DNA of 40,136 nucleotides, taken from NCBI GenBank assembly GCA_903910385.1, contig CAIVZM010000005.1, positions 1 to 40,136 on the forward strand, read 5' to 3'. The DNA comes from an uncultured Armatimonadota bacterium. Its GTDB lineage: Bacteria; Armatimonadota; Armatimonadia; Armatimonadales; Armatimonadaceae. The position numbers and the translations under genes were made by a program. Below the pieces are notes generated by a model. That model saw only the letters and a program-made list of their open reading frames with translations. It was not told the origin of the DNA and did not search any database. Numbering within the stretch: position 1 is the stretch's first letter; each line of letters starts with the position of its first letter. Positions 32,769 through 40,136 of this stretch are shown piece after piece.

Positions 32769-33701
32769 ATGTTCGATTATGCGGCAAGTACGGCGATGGT
32801 TACCGGGGCTTCGCGAGGTATTGGCGCGGAACTTGCCCGCGCACTGGCATCCCGGGGCATCGGGCGTTTGATTCTGGTGGCTCGAACTGCGGATGATTTA
32901 CATTCGCTGGCGGAGCGTATCACCGCGCATCATGGAACTCCGGTCGAAGTGGTGGTCGCGGATCTGGCGCAACCAGGAGCGCCGGAATCGATCAAGATCG
33001 AGACGGATCGTCGCCAGTTGAAAGTCGATCTGCTCATCAATAATGCCGGCTTCGGCTCCTACGGGGCTTTTGAAACATTGCCGCTGGACAAAGAGCTGGC
33101 AATGATCAGTGTCAACATTGCCGCGCTGATCTCGTTAACCCGCCTGTATCTGCCGGAAATGGTGGAACGGGGACGCGGCGCTGTCATGAATGTCGGTTCC
33201 ACTGCCGCATTCCAACCTACGCCTTACATGACTACCTATGGAGCGACTAAGGCTTTCGTTCAGTCTTTTTCCGAGGGGTTATGGGCGGAAATGCAGGATA
33301 AAGGCGGCGATGTACGTGTCATATGTTTGTGTCCTGGCGGTACAGAGACCAATTTCGGTGCGGTTGTCGGTGCGGATCGCGGACGATTCGAGGATACCCG
33401 GATGGCATCTCCCGTTGATGTCGCGCAGGCAGGCCTGCATGCGCTGGAAACCGGTCAACCGTACATCGTGGTCGGTGCGATGAATTATATCGGGTCATTG
33501 ATGCCGCGCATCGCTCCCCGAGCAGTCGTCGCTTGTGTCGCCGCTTCGGTGTTGCGTCCGATAGAGAAAGCCCCGCAGAATAGTCGGGCAAAGAAGCGAA
33601 CACTCTCTTTTCCTGTAATGACAACCTGGGCAGTAATCGCCGCTGGCTGTATCGGAGGGGCGTATCTGCTTGTCTCTCAACGTCGTGAGTGTCAGGATTG
33701 A
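32769..33701 (+). CDS. short-chain dehydrogenase/reductase with C-terminal membrane segment
   Basis: The 310-residue protein has the SDR cofactor motif TGASRGIG, NNAGFG, a Ser in NVGSTAAF and the catalytic YGATK (YxxxK). Its 250-residue catalytic core is followed by about 55 residues with a basic stretch (SRAKKRT) and a hydrophobic helix (TWAVIAAGCIGGAYLLV), so it is probably tail-anchored to the membrane, as in some lipid- or steroid-directed SDRs. The substrate is unknown. ATG 32769 follows GGAGAG by about seven bases. APH-type gene follows 43 bases later on the same strand. Confidence 0.9.
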   Translation: MFDYAASTAMVTGASRGIGAELARALASRGIGRLILVARTADDLHSLAERITAHHGTPVEVVVADLAQPGAPESIKIETDRRQLKVDLLINNAGFGSYGAFETLPLDKELAMISVNIAALISLTRLYLPEMVERGRGAVMNVGSTAAFQPTPYMTTYGATKAFVQSFSEGLWAEMQDKGGDVRVICLCPGGTETNFGAVVGADRGRFEDTRMASPVDVAQAGLHALETGQPYIVVGAMNYIGSLMPRIAPRAVVACVAASVLRPIEKAPQNSRAKKRTLSFPVMTTWAVIAAGCIGGAYLLVSQRRECQD

Positions 33702-33744
33702 TGTGATCTTAATTTTTGTTCGATTGCGGCGATACGGCTTATAG

Positions 33745-34752
33745 ATGCAAGATGTATCAGCAAAAGAGAACGAGCTGAATCCGCTTCCCTGGCTTCATCG
33801 GCAATGGCGTCCCGAAGTGGAAGACTGGGTTCAGACGGAACTGGGGCGATACGGCGCAGAGATAACCGGGGAAATGACCCTCGTCAAGGATTCGCTATGG
33901 TCACGGGTAATGTGTGTGCCGACGACGAAGGGAGTGATTTATTTTAAAGCGGTCGGTCCGCTTCTGCGCTTTGAGGCGGGCCTGAGCGATTATCTGTTTC
34001 GCCGCTTCCCCGAAGATTGCATACCGGTCATCGCTCATGACCGGAATCACGGTTGGCTTCTGATGCCGGATGCCGGGATACGTCTGCGCGAAACCCACGG
34101 TTTCGAGATCACGGACTGGTATACTCTCCTGTCCCGCTACGCCTCTGTGCAAATTCAATTGATGCCCAACACCGATGCGCTACTTGAGACCGAAATGCCG
34201 GATCGTCGCGCCGCCGCGCTTCCGGCGATTTATGAAGACCTCGTCGAGCAAGCGTTTCATGCCTACGCTCATACGGATTATCGCCTGACAGTGAAGGAAC
34301 GAGACCGCTTTCGCGCTTTCGTTTCCGTCCTCAATGGGGAATGTCGTGAATTGGTCGGTTCCGGCATACCGGACAGCATCGATCACGGCGATTTACATGA
34401 TGGCAATGTTTTCGTGAAAAACGACATCGCCCGTTTCGCGGATTGGGGCGACTCCTGTGTAGCGCATCCCTTTGTCAGCGTACTTGTCCCCTTCAACGTT
34501 TTCGCCGCCCGCTTTAATTTCGCTCCGGACGCGCCCGAAATCGCCCGTCTCCGGGATGCCTATCTGGAACGATTCGAGATCTTTGCTGACCGGGAAACGC
34601 TTCGGAGAACATTCGTCACAGCACGCCATATCGGTGAAGTCTTCCGCGCTTTTAGCTGGCATAATGCGATCTCTCTACTCCCGGAGAACGCCCGCACCGA
34701 ACACGCCGAATCCGCCCTGTACTGGTTGCGTAAGTACAACGGTGTCGAATGA
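33745..34752 (+). CDS. aminoglycoside phosphotransferase (APH) fold kinase
   Basis: This 335-residue protein has the APH-family catalytic loop DHGDLHDGN (from residue 213) and the metal-binding segment FADWGD (from about 231). Such proteins phosphorylate small molecules (aminoglycosides, choline, homoserine or sugars) using ATP. The N-terminal lobe is variable and does not identify the substrate; a resistance role is not implied. No Shine-Dalgarno is visible before ATG 33745, where CTTATAG abuts the start. It follows the SDR gene closely and converges with dnaE. Confidence 0.82.
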   Translation: MQDVSAKENELNPLPWLHRQWRPEVEDWVQTELGRYGAEITGEMTLVKDSLWSRVMCVPTTKGVIYFKAVGPLLRFEAGLSDYLFRRFPEDCIPVIAHDRNHGWLLMPDAGIRLRETHGFEITDWYTLLSRYASVQIQLMPNTDALLETEMPDRRAAALPAIYEDLVEQAFHAYAHTDYRLTVKERDRFRAFVSVLNGECRELVGSGIPDSIDHGDLHDGNVFVKNDIARFADWGDSCVAHPFVSVLVPFNVFAARFNFAPDAPEIARLRDAYLERFEIFADRETLRRTFVTARHIGEVFRAFSWHNAISLLPENARTEHAESALYWLRKYNGVE

Positions 34753-34830
34753 TCTTGGCGCCCTGTAGTGACTTTATGTAGCTTCTATCCGTCAGTGCCG
34801 CATTGCTCTGAGCGCCGACGGGCGAATGTC

Positions 34831-37800
34831 TTACTCTATCCAGACCCTCTGAGGGCCGCCGCCTAACATCTGGCGAACCTGCGCGATTACCATTTCGTTA
34901 GGATCCGTTTTCAGGTCAGTACGGATTTTGACCGGTTTAGCCTCACCGATATCCACGTGCAGGAACAGAGGAGAACCGCCCTTGTGCGCTTCCATCGTCT
35001 CCTTGATCATCCGTAGAAACGTCTTGCAGGAACCATCGATGTGGACATGTAGTTCACGGGGTCTCGCATCTGCCGCCATGGCATCTGCAATAATTTGCTC
35101 CACCCGATCAACGAGGATTTCTACCTGAACGCTTTTCTCTTCTGCGCCTTCCTCTTCCTCGGCGTTACCGCCGCGTTTCATTCGTTCCCGATGCTGGGCG
35201 CGTCCAAAGATAGCGACTACGGCGTTAGGGATCAGGTATTTGCCGTATTCTGCAGTCGTCTTGGTGAAACAGGTCACGGAGATCGTTCCGGAGGTGTCTT
35301 CGATCGTCGCCGCCAGCATTGCCTGACCGGTTTTGGTGTATAAGTTACGAATGCTGGTCACCAACCCACCAATCGTGATGTTCTGGTTAGGTTGTGTTTC
35401 CTTGAGGTCAACGATGGGCGTTGCGCGGTACTTACGGCGCAATTCCGGCTCAAAGGGCTTCAACGGGTGTTCCGAAAGGTAAAGGCCGAGAAGCTCTTTT
35501 TCCCAGGCGAGGCGCTCCCCACGTGAGAAGTCAGGCAGGTCGGGCATGGTGACAACCTGCTTCGCTTCATTATCGGTATCGCCGCCGCCCATATCGAACA
35601 TATTACCTTGACCGACAGCGGCGTCTTTCGCTCCGCGTAAAGCGACAGCGCAACAGTCATCAAGACGGTCGAGGAGGGCGCGGCGGTTGGGGTAGATGCT
35701 GTTGAGCGCCCCCGCCTTGATCAGCATTTCGATAACGGAACGTGAGGTCAACCCTTCCGCAAAGACACGGGTGCAGAAATCTTCCAGTGAGGAGAAACGT
35801 CCCCCTTTTTGCCGTGCCGCCAGAATATGTTCAATGGGAGCTTTGCCCACGTTCTTGATAGCAAGCATTCCGAATCGAACAGCATTTTCCCCCTCGACAG
35901 TGAAGTCCATATTCGAATCGTTCACATCCGGGGGCAGAACCTTGACGCTCATGCGCGCGCATTCTTCGATAGCGAGAACGACTTTTTCCGTTGTGTCGAT
36001 GTAGGTTCCCATCAACGCGGCGAGGTATTCGGCAGGGAAATTTGCCTTTAAATATGCAGTTTGGAAGCTCAAACTTGCATAGCAGGCCGCATGTGCCCCG
36101 TTGAAAGCGTATCCAGCAAAGGGTTCGATTTCTGAAAAAATCTGTTCGGCATCTTTGACATTGACGCCTTTTTCTTTGGCGCCTTTGAGGAAATTTTCCT
36201 TTTGCTTCTCCATTTCGGAGGCTTTTTTCTTCCCCATGGCGCGGCGCAGGAGGTCGGCCTGACCGAGGGAGAAGCCTGCGACCGCCTGCACGATTTTCAA
36301 GACCTGATCTTGATATACGATAACTCCATAAGTCTCCTTAAGTATCGGCTCGAGGAGAGGGTGCGTATACTTGACCGATTCCGGGTTGAACTTTCCGCGA
36401 ATATAGCGCGGGATATGCGCCATCGGGCCGGGGCGGTAGAGGGCGACCATGGCGGCAAGTTCCTTGACGGAGTTGGGTTTCAGGTCGATGATGTATTTGC
36501 GCATGCCCTGAGATTCCAGCTGGAATATGCCGGTGGTTTCGGCGCGACCGAGCATATCGTAGGCGCGGCGGGCGTTCGGGTGGGAGTAGTCTAGGGGGAT
36601 TTGCCAGACGTCGATGTCCTCGTTGCGCTCCTCTTTTATCATTTTTACGGCGCGGGCTAAGATGGTGAGGTTGCTCAGGCCGAGGAAGTCCATTTTCAGG
36701 AGGCCGATGTCTTCCAGACTGCTGTGGGGGTACTGGGTGACCAGGGCGCCGTCGGCGTTGCGGGCGAGGGGGGTGTAGTTGACGAGCGGTTGCTCGCAGA
36801 TCATGACGCCGGCGGCATGGACGGAGGCATGGCGGGAGATGCCTTCGAGTTTGCGGGCGGTATCGACAAGGCGGGTGACGGCAGGATTGTTTTCGTACTC
36901 CTGCCGGAATTCCAGACTGCCGGGATGGTCTTTTTCCGGCCATCCATACATGGTGCGCTCGATGGTGAAGCCGAGGGGGAGGGCGGGAACCATCTTGGCG
37001 AGGCGGTCGACATCGGGGAGGGGCATGGCGAGGGCGCGTCCGGCATCGCGGAGGGCGGCTTTGGCGCCGAGGGTCCCGAAAGTGGTGATGAAGGCGACAT
37101 TTTCTTCGCCGTATTTTTTGGTGACGTGCTGGATAACCTCCATGCGGCGGTCATCCTGGAAGTCCATATCGACGTCCGGCATGGTGATGCGCTCCGGGTT
37201 GAGGAAGCGCTCGAAGGTCAGATTGTACTCGACGGGATCGAGGTCGGTGATGCCGAGGCAGTAGGAGGCGAGAGAACCGGCGGCGGAACCGCGCACGCCG
37301 AAGAAGATACCGCTACTCCGGGCATGGTTGGAGATGTCCATGACGATCAGGAAGTACTGGGCGAATCCGGTCTTCTGGACGATATCGAGTTCGTATTCAA
37401 GCCGTTCCCGGTGCACTTCGGAGTGGTTTGGGAGGCGCTTTTCCAGTCCCTGATAGCACAGTTCTATCATGGTGTCCTGCGCATCCTTGCCGGGGAGCAG
37501 ACCGACCGTGGGAAGGGGTACGCGCCCGGTCTCGATTTCGAGATTGCACTTGTCGGCGATCTCCATGGTGTTGTAGATGGCATCCGGGGCGAAGCGCTCG
37601 AACTCGCCGTACATTTCGTCGTAGGACTTGATGTAGAACTCGCGGGGTTCGTACTTCATGCGCTTGGGGTCCTCGACGGTGGTGCCGGTCTGTATGCAGA
37701 TGAGAACATCGTGGGCGCTGGCATCCTCCGCACGCAGATAGTGGGAGTCGTTGGTGGCGACCATCTTGATGCCGAGGCGTTCGGAGATGGACTTGACGGA

Positions 37801-38367
37801 TTCATTGATATCCCACTGCCCGGCGGCATGGTGTCCCTGGACTTCGAGGTAGAAGTCTTCGCCAAAGAGTTCACGGTACCAGGCGGCGACATTGATGGCG
37901 GGTTCGAGGGAACCGGCGCCGTTGCGGATGGCGTCCGCGAGTTCGCCGCCCATACAGGCGGAGGTGATGATGAGTCCCTCGCTGTACTGGGCGAGGAGTT
38001 CCTTATCGACGCGGGGTTTGTAATAGAATCCTTCGAGACAGGCTTTCGTGGTGAGCTGAAGGAGGTTTTTGTACCCGATTTCGTTTTTGGCGAGGGCGAC
38101 GAGGTGGTGGTTACCGTCCTTTTTGGGGTCGCGGTCGGTGCGTTTGCGGGTGGCGCAATAGAGTTCGACTCCCACAAGCGGTTTGATTCCGGCGTTTTTG
38201 GCGGCCTTGTAGAACTCGAAGGCTCCATACATCATGCCGTGATCTGTAATCGCCAGCGCAGGCATATCCAACTGCACGGCGTATTTCACCATCTCCTTGA
38301 TTTTCGATGCGCCATCAAGGAGAGAAAATTCGGAATGATTATGCAAGTGAGCGAAGTTTACGGGCAT
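34831..38367 (-). CDS. dnaE: DNA polymerase III alpha subunit (DnaE)
   Basis: This 1178-residue replicative polymerase has the full DnaE1 plan. The N-terminal PHP domain (HLHNHSEFSLLDG, ITDHG, GVELY, SACMGG, NDSHYL) keeps the metal-binding residues, so intrinsic proofreading is possible. The catalytic palm carries PDVDMDF with its Asp residues; YRPGPM and FNGAHAACY lie in the finger/thumb region; a C-terminal OB domain (ITIGGLVTSIRN) and tail follow. The ATG at 38367 overlaps the HNH-gene stop (TAATG), so translation is coupled. The segment at about 36,400-38,200 is clearly richer in G/C and in C-ending codons than both ends, and its opposite strand is open for 571 codons. Confidence 0.97.
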   Translation of the reverse strand: MPVNFAHLHNHSEFSLLDGASKIKEMVKYAVQLDMPALAITDHGMMYGAFEFYKAAKNAGIKPLVGVELYCATRKRTDRDPKKDGNHHLVALAKNEIGYKNLLQLTTKACLEGFYYKPRVDKELLAQYSEGLIITSACMGGELADAIRNGAGSLEPAINVAAWYRELFGEDFYLEVQGHHAAGQWDINESVKSISERLGIKMVATNDSHYLRAEDASAHDVLICIQTGTTVEDPKRMKYEPREFYIKSYDEMYGEFERFAPDAIYNTMEIADKCNLEIETGRVPLPTVGLLPGKDAQDTMIELCYQGLEKRLPNHSEVHRERLEYELDIVQKTGFAQYFLIVMDISNHARSSGIFFGVRGSAAGSLASYCLGITDLDPVEYNLTFERFLNPERITMPDVDMDFQDDRRMEVIQHVTKKYGEENVAFITTFGTLGAKAALRDAGRALAMPLPDVDRLAKMVPALPLGFTIERTMYGWPEKDHPGSLEFRQEYENNPAVTRLVDTARKLEGISRHASVHAAGVMICEQPLVNYTPLARNADGALVTQYPHSSLEDIGLLKMDFLGLSNLTILARAVKMIKEERNEDIDVWQIPLDYSHPNARRAYDMLGRAETTGIFQLESQGMRKYIIDLKPNSVKELAAMVALYRPGPMAHIPRYIRGKFNPESVKYTHPLLEPILKETYGVIVYQDQVLKIVQAVAGFSLGQADLLRRAMGKKKASEMEKQKENFLKGAKEKGVNVKDAEQIFSEIEPFAGYAFNGAHAACYASLSFQTAYLKANFPAEYLAALMGTYIDTTEKVVLAIEECARMSVKVLPPDVNDSNMDFTVEGENAVRFGMLAIKNVGKAPIEHILAARQKGGRFSSLEDFCTRVFAEGLTSRSVIEMLIKAGALNSIYPNRRALLDRLDDCCAVALRGAKDAAVGQGNMFDMGGGDTDNEAKQVVTMPDLPDFSRGERLAWEKELLGLYLSEHPLKPFEPELRRKYRATPIVDLKETQPNQNITIGGLVTSIRNLYTKTGQAMLAATIEDTSGTISVTCFTKTTAEYGKYLIPNAVVAIFGRAQHRERMKRGGNAEEEEGAEEKSVQVEILVDRVEQIIADAMAADARPRELHVHIDGSCKTFLRMIKETMEAHKGGSPLFLHVDIGEAKPVKIRTDLKTDPNEMVIAQVRQMLGGGPQRVWIE

Positions 38368-38945
38368 TACTTTATGTCTCCCTTATTTTCGAGATATTCG
38401 GCGGCCCTTTTTAGGATTGCCGGGTCTTCGCACAGATAGCCGATGGCGCGGTTACAACGGTCGCACAGCAAGCCGCGTACCTTGTTGGTGACATGGCAGT
38501 GGTCTACACAAAGTTCCTTACCATTTTCCGGTTCGCCCCGGCAGATTTTACAGCGGTCGCCCTGAGCCTCCTTCATGATCTCGAAGGTTTTGGCGTCCAG
38601 TTGATACTCGTACCAGATGCGGGAGCGATGGCGCGATATTTTGCCGCGTTCGGTCTTATTCCACTCGACCGCCCATTCGACGCTACAGGGCTTGCAATAG
38701 GTGGCGAGGCCATGCTTGGTGCGAATACCCTTGTTGAACTGGTTCAGCGGACGCCACTGTTGACAGCGTGGGCAACGGCTGGCGATGACTTCGCCCGTCT
38801 CTGTGCTGTAGCGCCATCGGCTTTCCTCCCGGAACGACGAAGGCGGCAACGGGTCGGCGGGCGTTTCGCCCTCACGGATAACTCTCGTTTTGTGGCGGGT
38901 CGAGAAAGCGGAAGCGTTGTAAAGGTAGGGACGTTTCATTGGCAT
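38367..38945 (-). CDS. endonuclease VII-like HNH protein coupled to dnaE
   Basis: The 192-residue protein has a C-terminal recombination endonuclease VII domain: CKICRG, LCVDHCHVTNKVRGLLCDRCN (residues about 149-170), IGYLCEDPAIL. The four Cys pairs and DHCH motif bind zinc and the catalytic metal. An upstream CPRC/CKPC pair (about residues 58-88) forms a second zinc site. Such enzymes are best known from phages, where they resolve branched DNA. The first ATG (38945) has no Shine-Dalgarno; ATG 38939 is an alternative. Its stop codon TAA overlaps the dnaE ATG, which is unusual for a phage-type gene and suggests joint expression with the replicative polymerase. Confidence 0.87.
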   Translation of the reverse strand: MPMKRPYLYNASAFSTRHKTRVIREGETPADPLPPSSFREESRWRYSTETGEVIASRCPRCQQWRPLNQFNKGIRTKHGLATYCKPCSVEWAVEWNKTERGKISRHRSRIWYEYQLDAKTFEIMKEAQGDRCKICRGEPENGKELCVDHCHVTNKVRGLLCDRCNRAIGYLCEDPAILKRAAEYLENKGDIK

Positions 38946-38982
38946 GGCACGAATTGAATAGTGGCGTTATCTGTCGGAAACA

Positions 38983-39033
38983 TGGGTTGAAACCCACGTC
39001 TAAATGGCGTTTCGCCAAGCGTCCTTCGGACGC
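38983..39033 (+). repeat. three consecutive short hairpins, interspersed-repeat-like
   Basis: Three tight palindromes follow one another: TGGGTT-GA-AACCCA (38983-38996), TGGCG-TTT-CGCCA (39005-39017) and GCGTCC-TTC-GGACGC (39019-39033). The arrangement looks like a modular REP-type element. Only one copy is in this window. No ORF overlaps it convincingly. Confidence 0.6.
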
Positions 39034-39139
39034 GGAGCGACCCAGTGAGTTCTGGTGGAATTTGTTTACAGGATACTACATCAGGGGGCGTTTTGGGGCG
39101 GAGAATCTATATGTTGGGATAATTTTTGTTTGGTGGTTG

Positions 39140-39207
39140 CCCGCCCTCACCCCCGTTTGCCCGCCCTCACCCCCCCTGCCCCCCTCTCCCTAAGAAGGGA
39201 GAGGGGG
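39140..39207 (+). repeat. 68-base palindromic repeat, copy A
   Basis: The element starts with CCCGCCCTCAC, repeats it after 20 bases and ends in a hairpin (CCCCCTCTCCCT, AAGA, AGGGAGAGGGGG). Copy B (39350-39417) is its exact reverse complement, and copy C (40029-40073) is a shorter version in the same orientation. Confidence 0.85.
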
Positions 39208-39263
39208 AGATATCGTAACGAGATAGAGTAGCGGGGAATGTGGAGTAGCGGGAGAGACAGAGC

Positions 39264-39332
39264 AGGGGAAAGGCTTGCCCTTACCCTCGCCCCACCGTCG
39301 GGTAAGAGTGGGCGGGAGCAAGCCCTTCCCCT
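39264..39332. repeat. nested inverted repeat between copies A and B
   Basis: AGGGGAAAGGCTTGC (39264-39278) and GCAAGCCCTTCCCCT (39318-39332) match as an inverted repeat with one mismatch. Inside lie TTACCC and GGGTAA. It forms a second, different palindrome family nested in the A-B pair. Confidence 0.6.
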
Positions 39333-39349
39333 ACCCACCAAACTTACTC

Positions 39350-39417
39350 CCCCCTCTCCCTTCTTAGGGAGAGGGGGGCAGGGGGGGTGAGGGCGGGCAA
39401 ACGGGGGTGAGGGCGGG
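39350..39417 (-). repeat. 68-base palindromic repeat, copy B (inverted)
   Basis: The exact 68-base reverse complement of copy A. It lies to the left of the DUF559 gene, with its hairpin end pointing away from that gene. Confidence 0.85.
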
Positions 39418-39534
39418 AAAACACCGTTAGGAGAATCATCTGGTTTTTTCCAAGAAACCTGTTGTGTTATTGGAGTCTTCCTCCTCTTTCTCAAGAGGTG
39501 GCACGGATAGCGATTGAACGAGGAGGGCGGAAAT

Positions 39535-39990
39535 ATGGATAAGGAAATCATTCGGGAGCGGCACCGGGAGCGGATACGTGGGGTGGAACCGCTGGTTCAG
39601 CAGGCGGCGGAGACGTTGCGGAAGCGGGCTACTCCTGCGGAAGCGCTTTTATGGCAGGCGTTGCGGGGGAGGGCTTGTGGGAGAATGAAGTTTCGGCGGC
39701 AACATGCGGTTGGGCCATTTATCCTTGATTTTTACTGCCCGGAAGCGCGTCTGGCGGTGGAGGTGGACGGGGAAATTCATGATTCGCTGGATGCTCAGGA
39801 GCATGATTCGTTACGTTCGGAGCATCTGGAGCGATACGGTTATCGCGTTCTGCGGGTACGCAACGTGGAGGTTCTTACGGATTTGCCGGGGGTTTTGGCG
39901 TTGATTGCACGGGCTGGGGAAGACGTGTGCGTTAGGGAGAATGCACGAGCGGGGGAGGACGCGGGGACGGATGGTGAGAGGGGAGGGTAG
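39535..39990 (+). CDS. DUF559 / Vsr-fold endonuclease-like protein
   Basis: The 151-residue protein contains a DUF559 domain (about residues 20-128). A predicted helical start (AAETLRKRATPAEALLWQALRG) is followed by the core motifs FILDFYCPEARLAVEVDGEIHD and a final strand RVLRVRNVEVL, matching restriction-endonuclease-like folds related to Vsr. The Asp and Glu-x-Asp residues are candidate metal ligands. DNA cleavage by this family has rarely been shown. The Ala/Arg/Gly/Glu-rich tail (RAGED repeated) looks like added low-complexity sequence. GGAGG precedes ATG 39535; an in-frame TTG at 39514 is less likely. It is bracketed by inverted palindromic repeats. Confidence 0.82.
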   Translation: MDKEIIRERHRERIRGVEPLVQQAAETLRKRATPAEALLWQALRGRACGRMKFRRQHAVGPFILDFYCPEARLAVEVDGEIHDSLDAQEHDSLRSEHLERYGYRVLRVRNVEVLTDLPGVLALIARAGEDVCVRENARAGEDAGTDGERGG

Positions 39991-40028
39991 AGAAGGGGGC
40001 GGCTTGGGCTCACCGCCGGTTGCCTTTG

Positions 40029-40073
40029 CCCGCCCTCACCCCCCTGCCCCCTCTCCCTAAGAAGGGAGAGGGG
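40029..40073 (+). repeat. palindromic repeat, shorter copy C
   Basis: CCCGCCCTCAC, a C-run, then the same hairpin (CCCCTCTCCCT, AAGA, AGGGAGAGGGG). It lacks the internal duplication found in copies A and B. Confidence 0.8.
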
Positions 40074-40125
40074 AGGCTATTGCGTTTGGTTGTCTGGGTA
40101 CGACAAGGCGACCTGTTGCTTTAGT

Positions 40126-40136
40126 CCCGCCCTCAC
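40126..40136 (+). repeat. start of another palindromic repeat copy at the window end
   Basis: The last 11 bases, CCCGCCCTCAC, match the opening of copies A and C, so a fourth copy probably begins here. Confidence 0.5.

Larger units (their letters stand above)
39350..40073. mobile_element. candidate DUF559-bearing repeat element
   Basis: Copy B and copy C are inverted relative to each other and bracket the DUF559 gene, both with the hairpin ends outward. The unit is about 724 bases, without transposase. It resembles a small nuclease-carrying element with terminal inverted repeats, but the repeats may equally be independent insertions of an abundant intergenic repeat. Confidence 0.35.

Noticed and set aside
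33745-34752. Antibiotic resistance gene
   Set aside because: Only the general APH fold motifs are present; no match to a known resistance enzyme is evident by eye, and most such chromosomal genes act on other molecules.
34831-38367. Loss of proofreading in the DnaE PHP domain
   Set aside because: The visible metal-binding motifs (HLHNH, TDHG, GVEL, ACMGG, NDSHY) are intact.
36724-38439. 571-codon plus-strand open frame across dnaE
   Set aside because: It is fully antisense to conserved dnaE sequence and is rich in Gly/Val/Asp; it arises from the GC-rich codon use of dnaE in that block.

Overview
The window reads as chromosome of a free-living, sugar-scavenging, non-proteobacterial bacterium with moderately high GC. 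A PEP-CTERM protein, several Gfo/Idh/MocA oxidoreductases, a DUF2089/DUF4097 pair, an FhaA-like/PP2C/Hanks-kinase operon and Planctomycete-style secreted proteins together suggest Armatimonadota or a neighbouring phylum. That placement is inference from gene content. No tRNA, rRNA, CRISPR array, prophage, integrase or classical transposase was recognised.

Layout. 1-2.2 kb: a sugar ABC permease in which the two usual subunits are fused. 2.2-6.8 kb: a PEP-CTERM surface protein behind a possible operator pair, two Gfo/Idh/MocA dehydrogenases, a secreted TlpA-like thioredoxin and a small unknown protein. 7.0-9.2 kb: DUF2089 regulator plus DUF4097 repeat protein with a strong terminator. 9.3-13.9 kb: two secreted proteins, an array of three co-varying hairpins, and a glycosidase-like protein. 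13.9-17.6 kb: carbohydrate module on the minus strand (esterase, sugar-binding lipoprotein, RbsC-type permease) with the remains of a LacI-type regulator beside it. 17.6-23.7 kb: FAD oxidase, aminotransferase with a promoter and an attenuator-like leader, epimerase-like protein, RecJ, cupin. 23.7-26.2 kb: a tandem repeat and a LacI-type operator ahead of a large secreted protein carrying one c-type haem motif. 26.2-31.5 kb: a decayed regulator, then an FHA - PP2C phosphatase - Ser/Thr kinase operon. 31.5-34.8 kb: a third Gfo/Idh/MocA protein, an SDR and an APH-type kinase. 34.8-38.9 kb: dnaE translationally coupled to an endonuclease VII-like HNH gene. 38.9-40.1 kb: palindrome-rich repeats around a DUF559 nuclease gene.

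How it fits together. Sugar uptake (two permeases, one binding protein), extracellular hydrolysis (glycosidase-like, esterase) and sugar oxidation (three Gfo/Idh/MocA proteins, SDR, epimerase) form a carbohydrate-use theme. Neither transporter has a nearby ATPase gene, so a shared ATPase elsewhere is likely. The most system-like loci are (1) the FHA-PP2C-kinase operon, where the predicted extracytoplasmic sensor sits on the phosphatase and not on the kinase; (2) the HNH-dnaE coupling, with a GC-rich block inside dnaE; (3) the DUF559 gene bracketed by inverted palindromic repeats; and (4) the attenuator-like leader of the aminotransferase gene. Several genes seem to start without a Shine-Dalgarno site, 5-9 bases after a TATAAT box, while their neighbours have clear Shine-Dalgarno sites.
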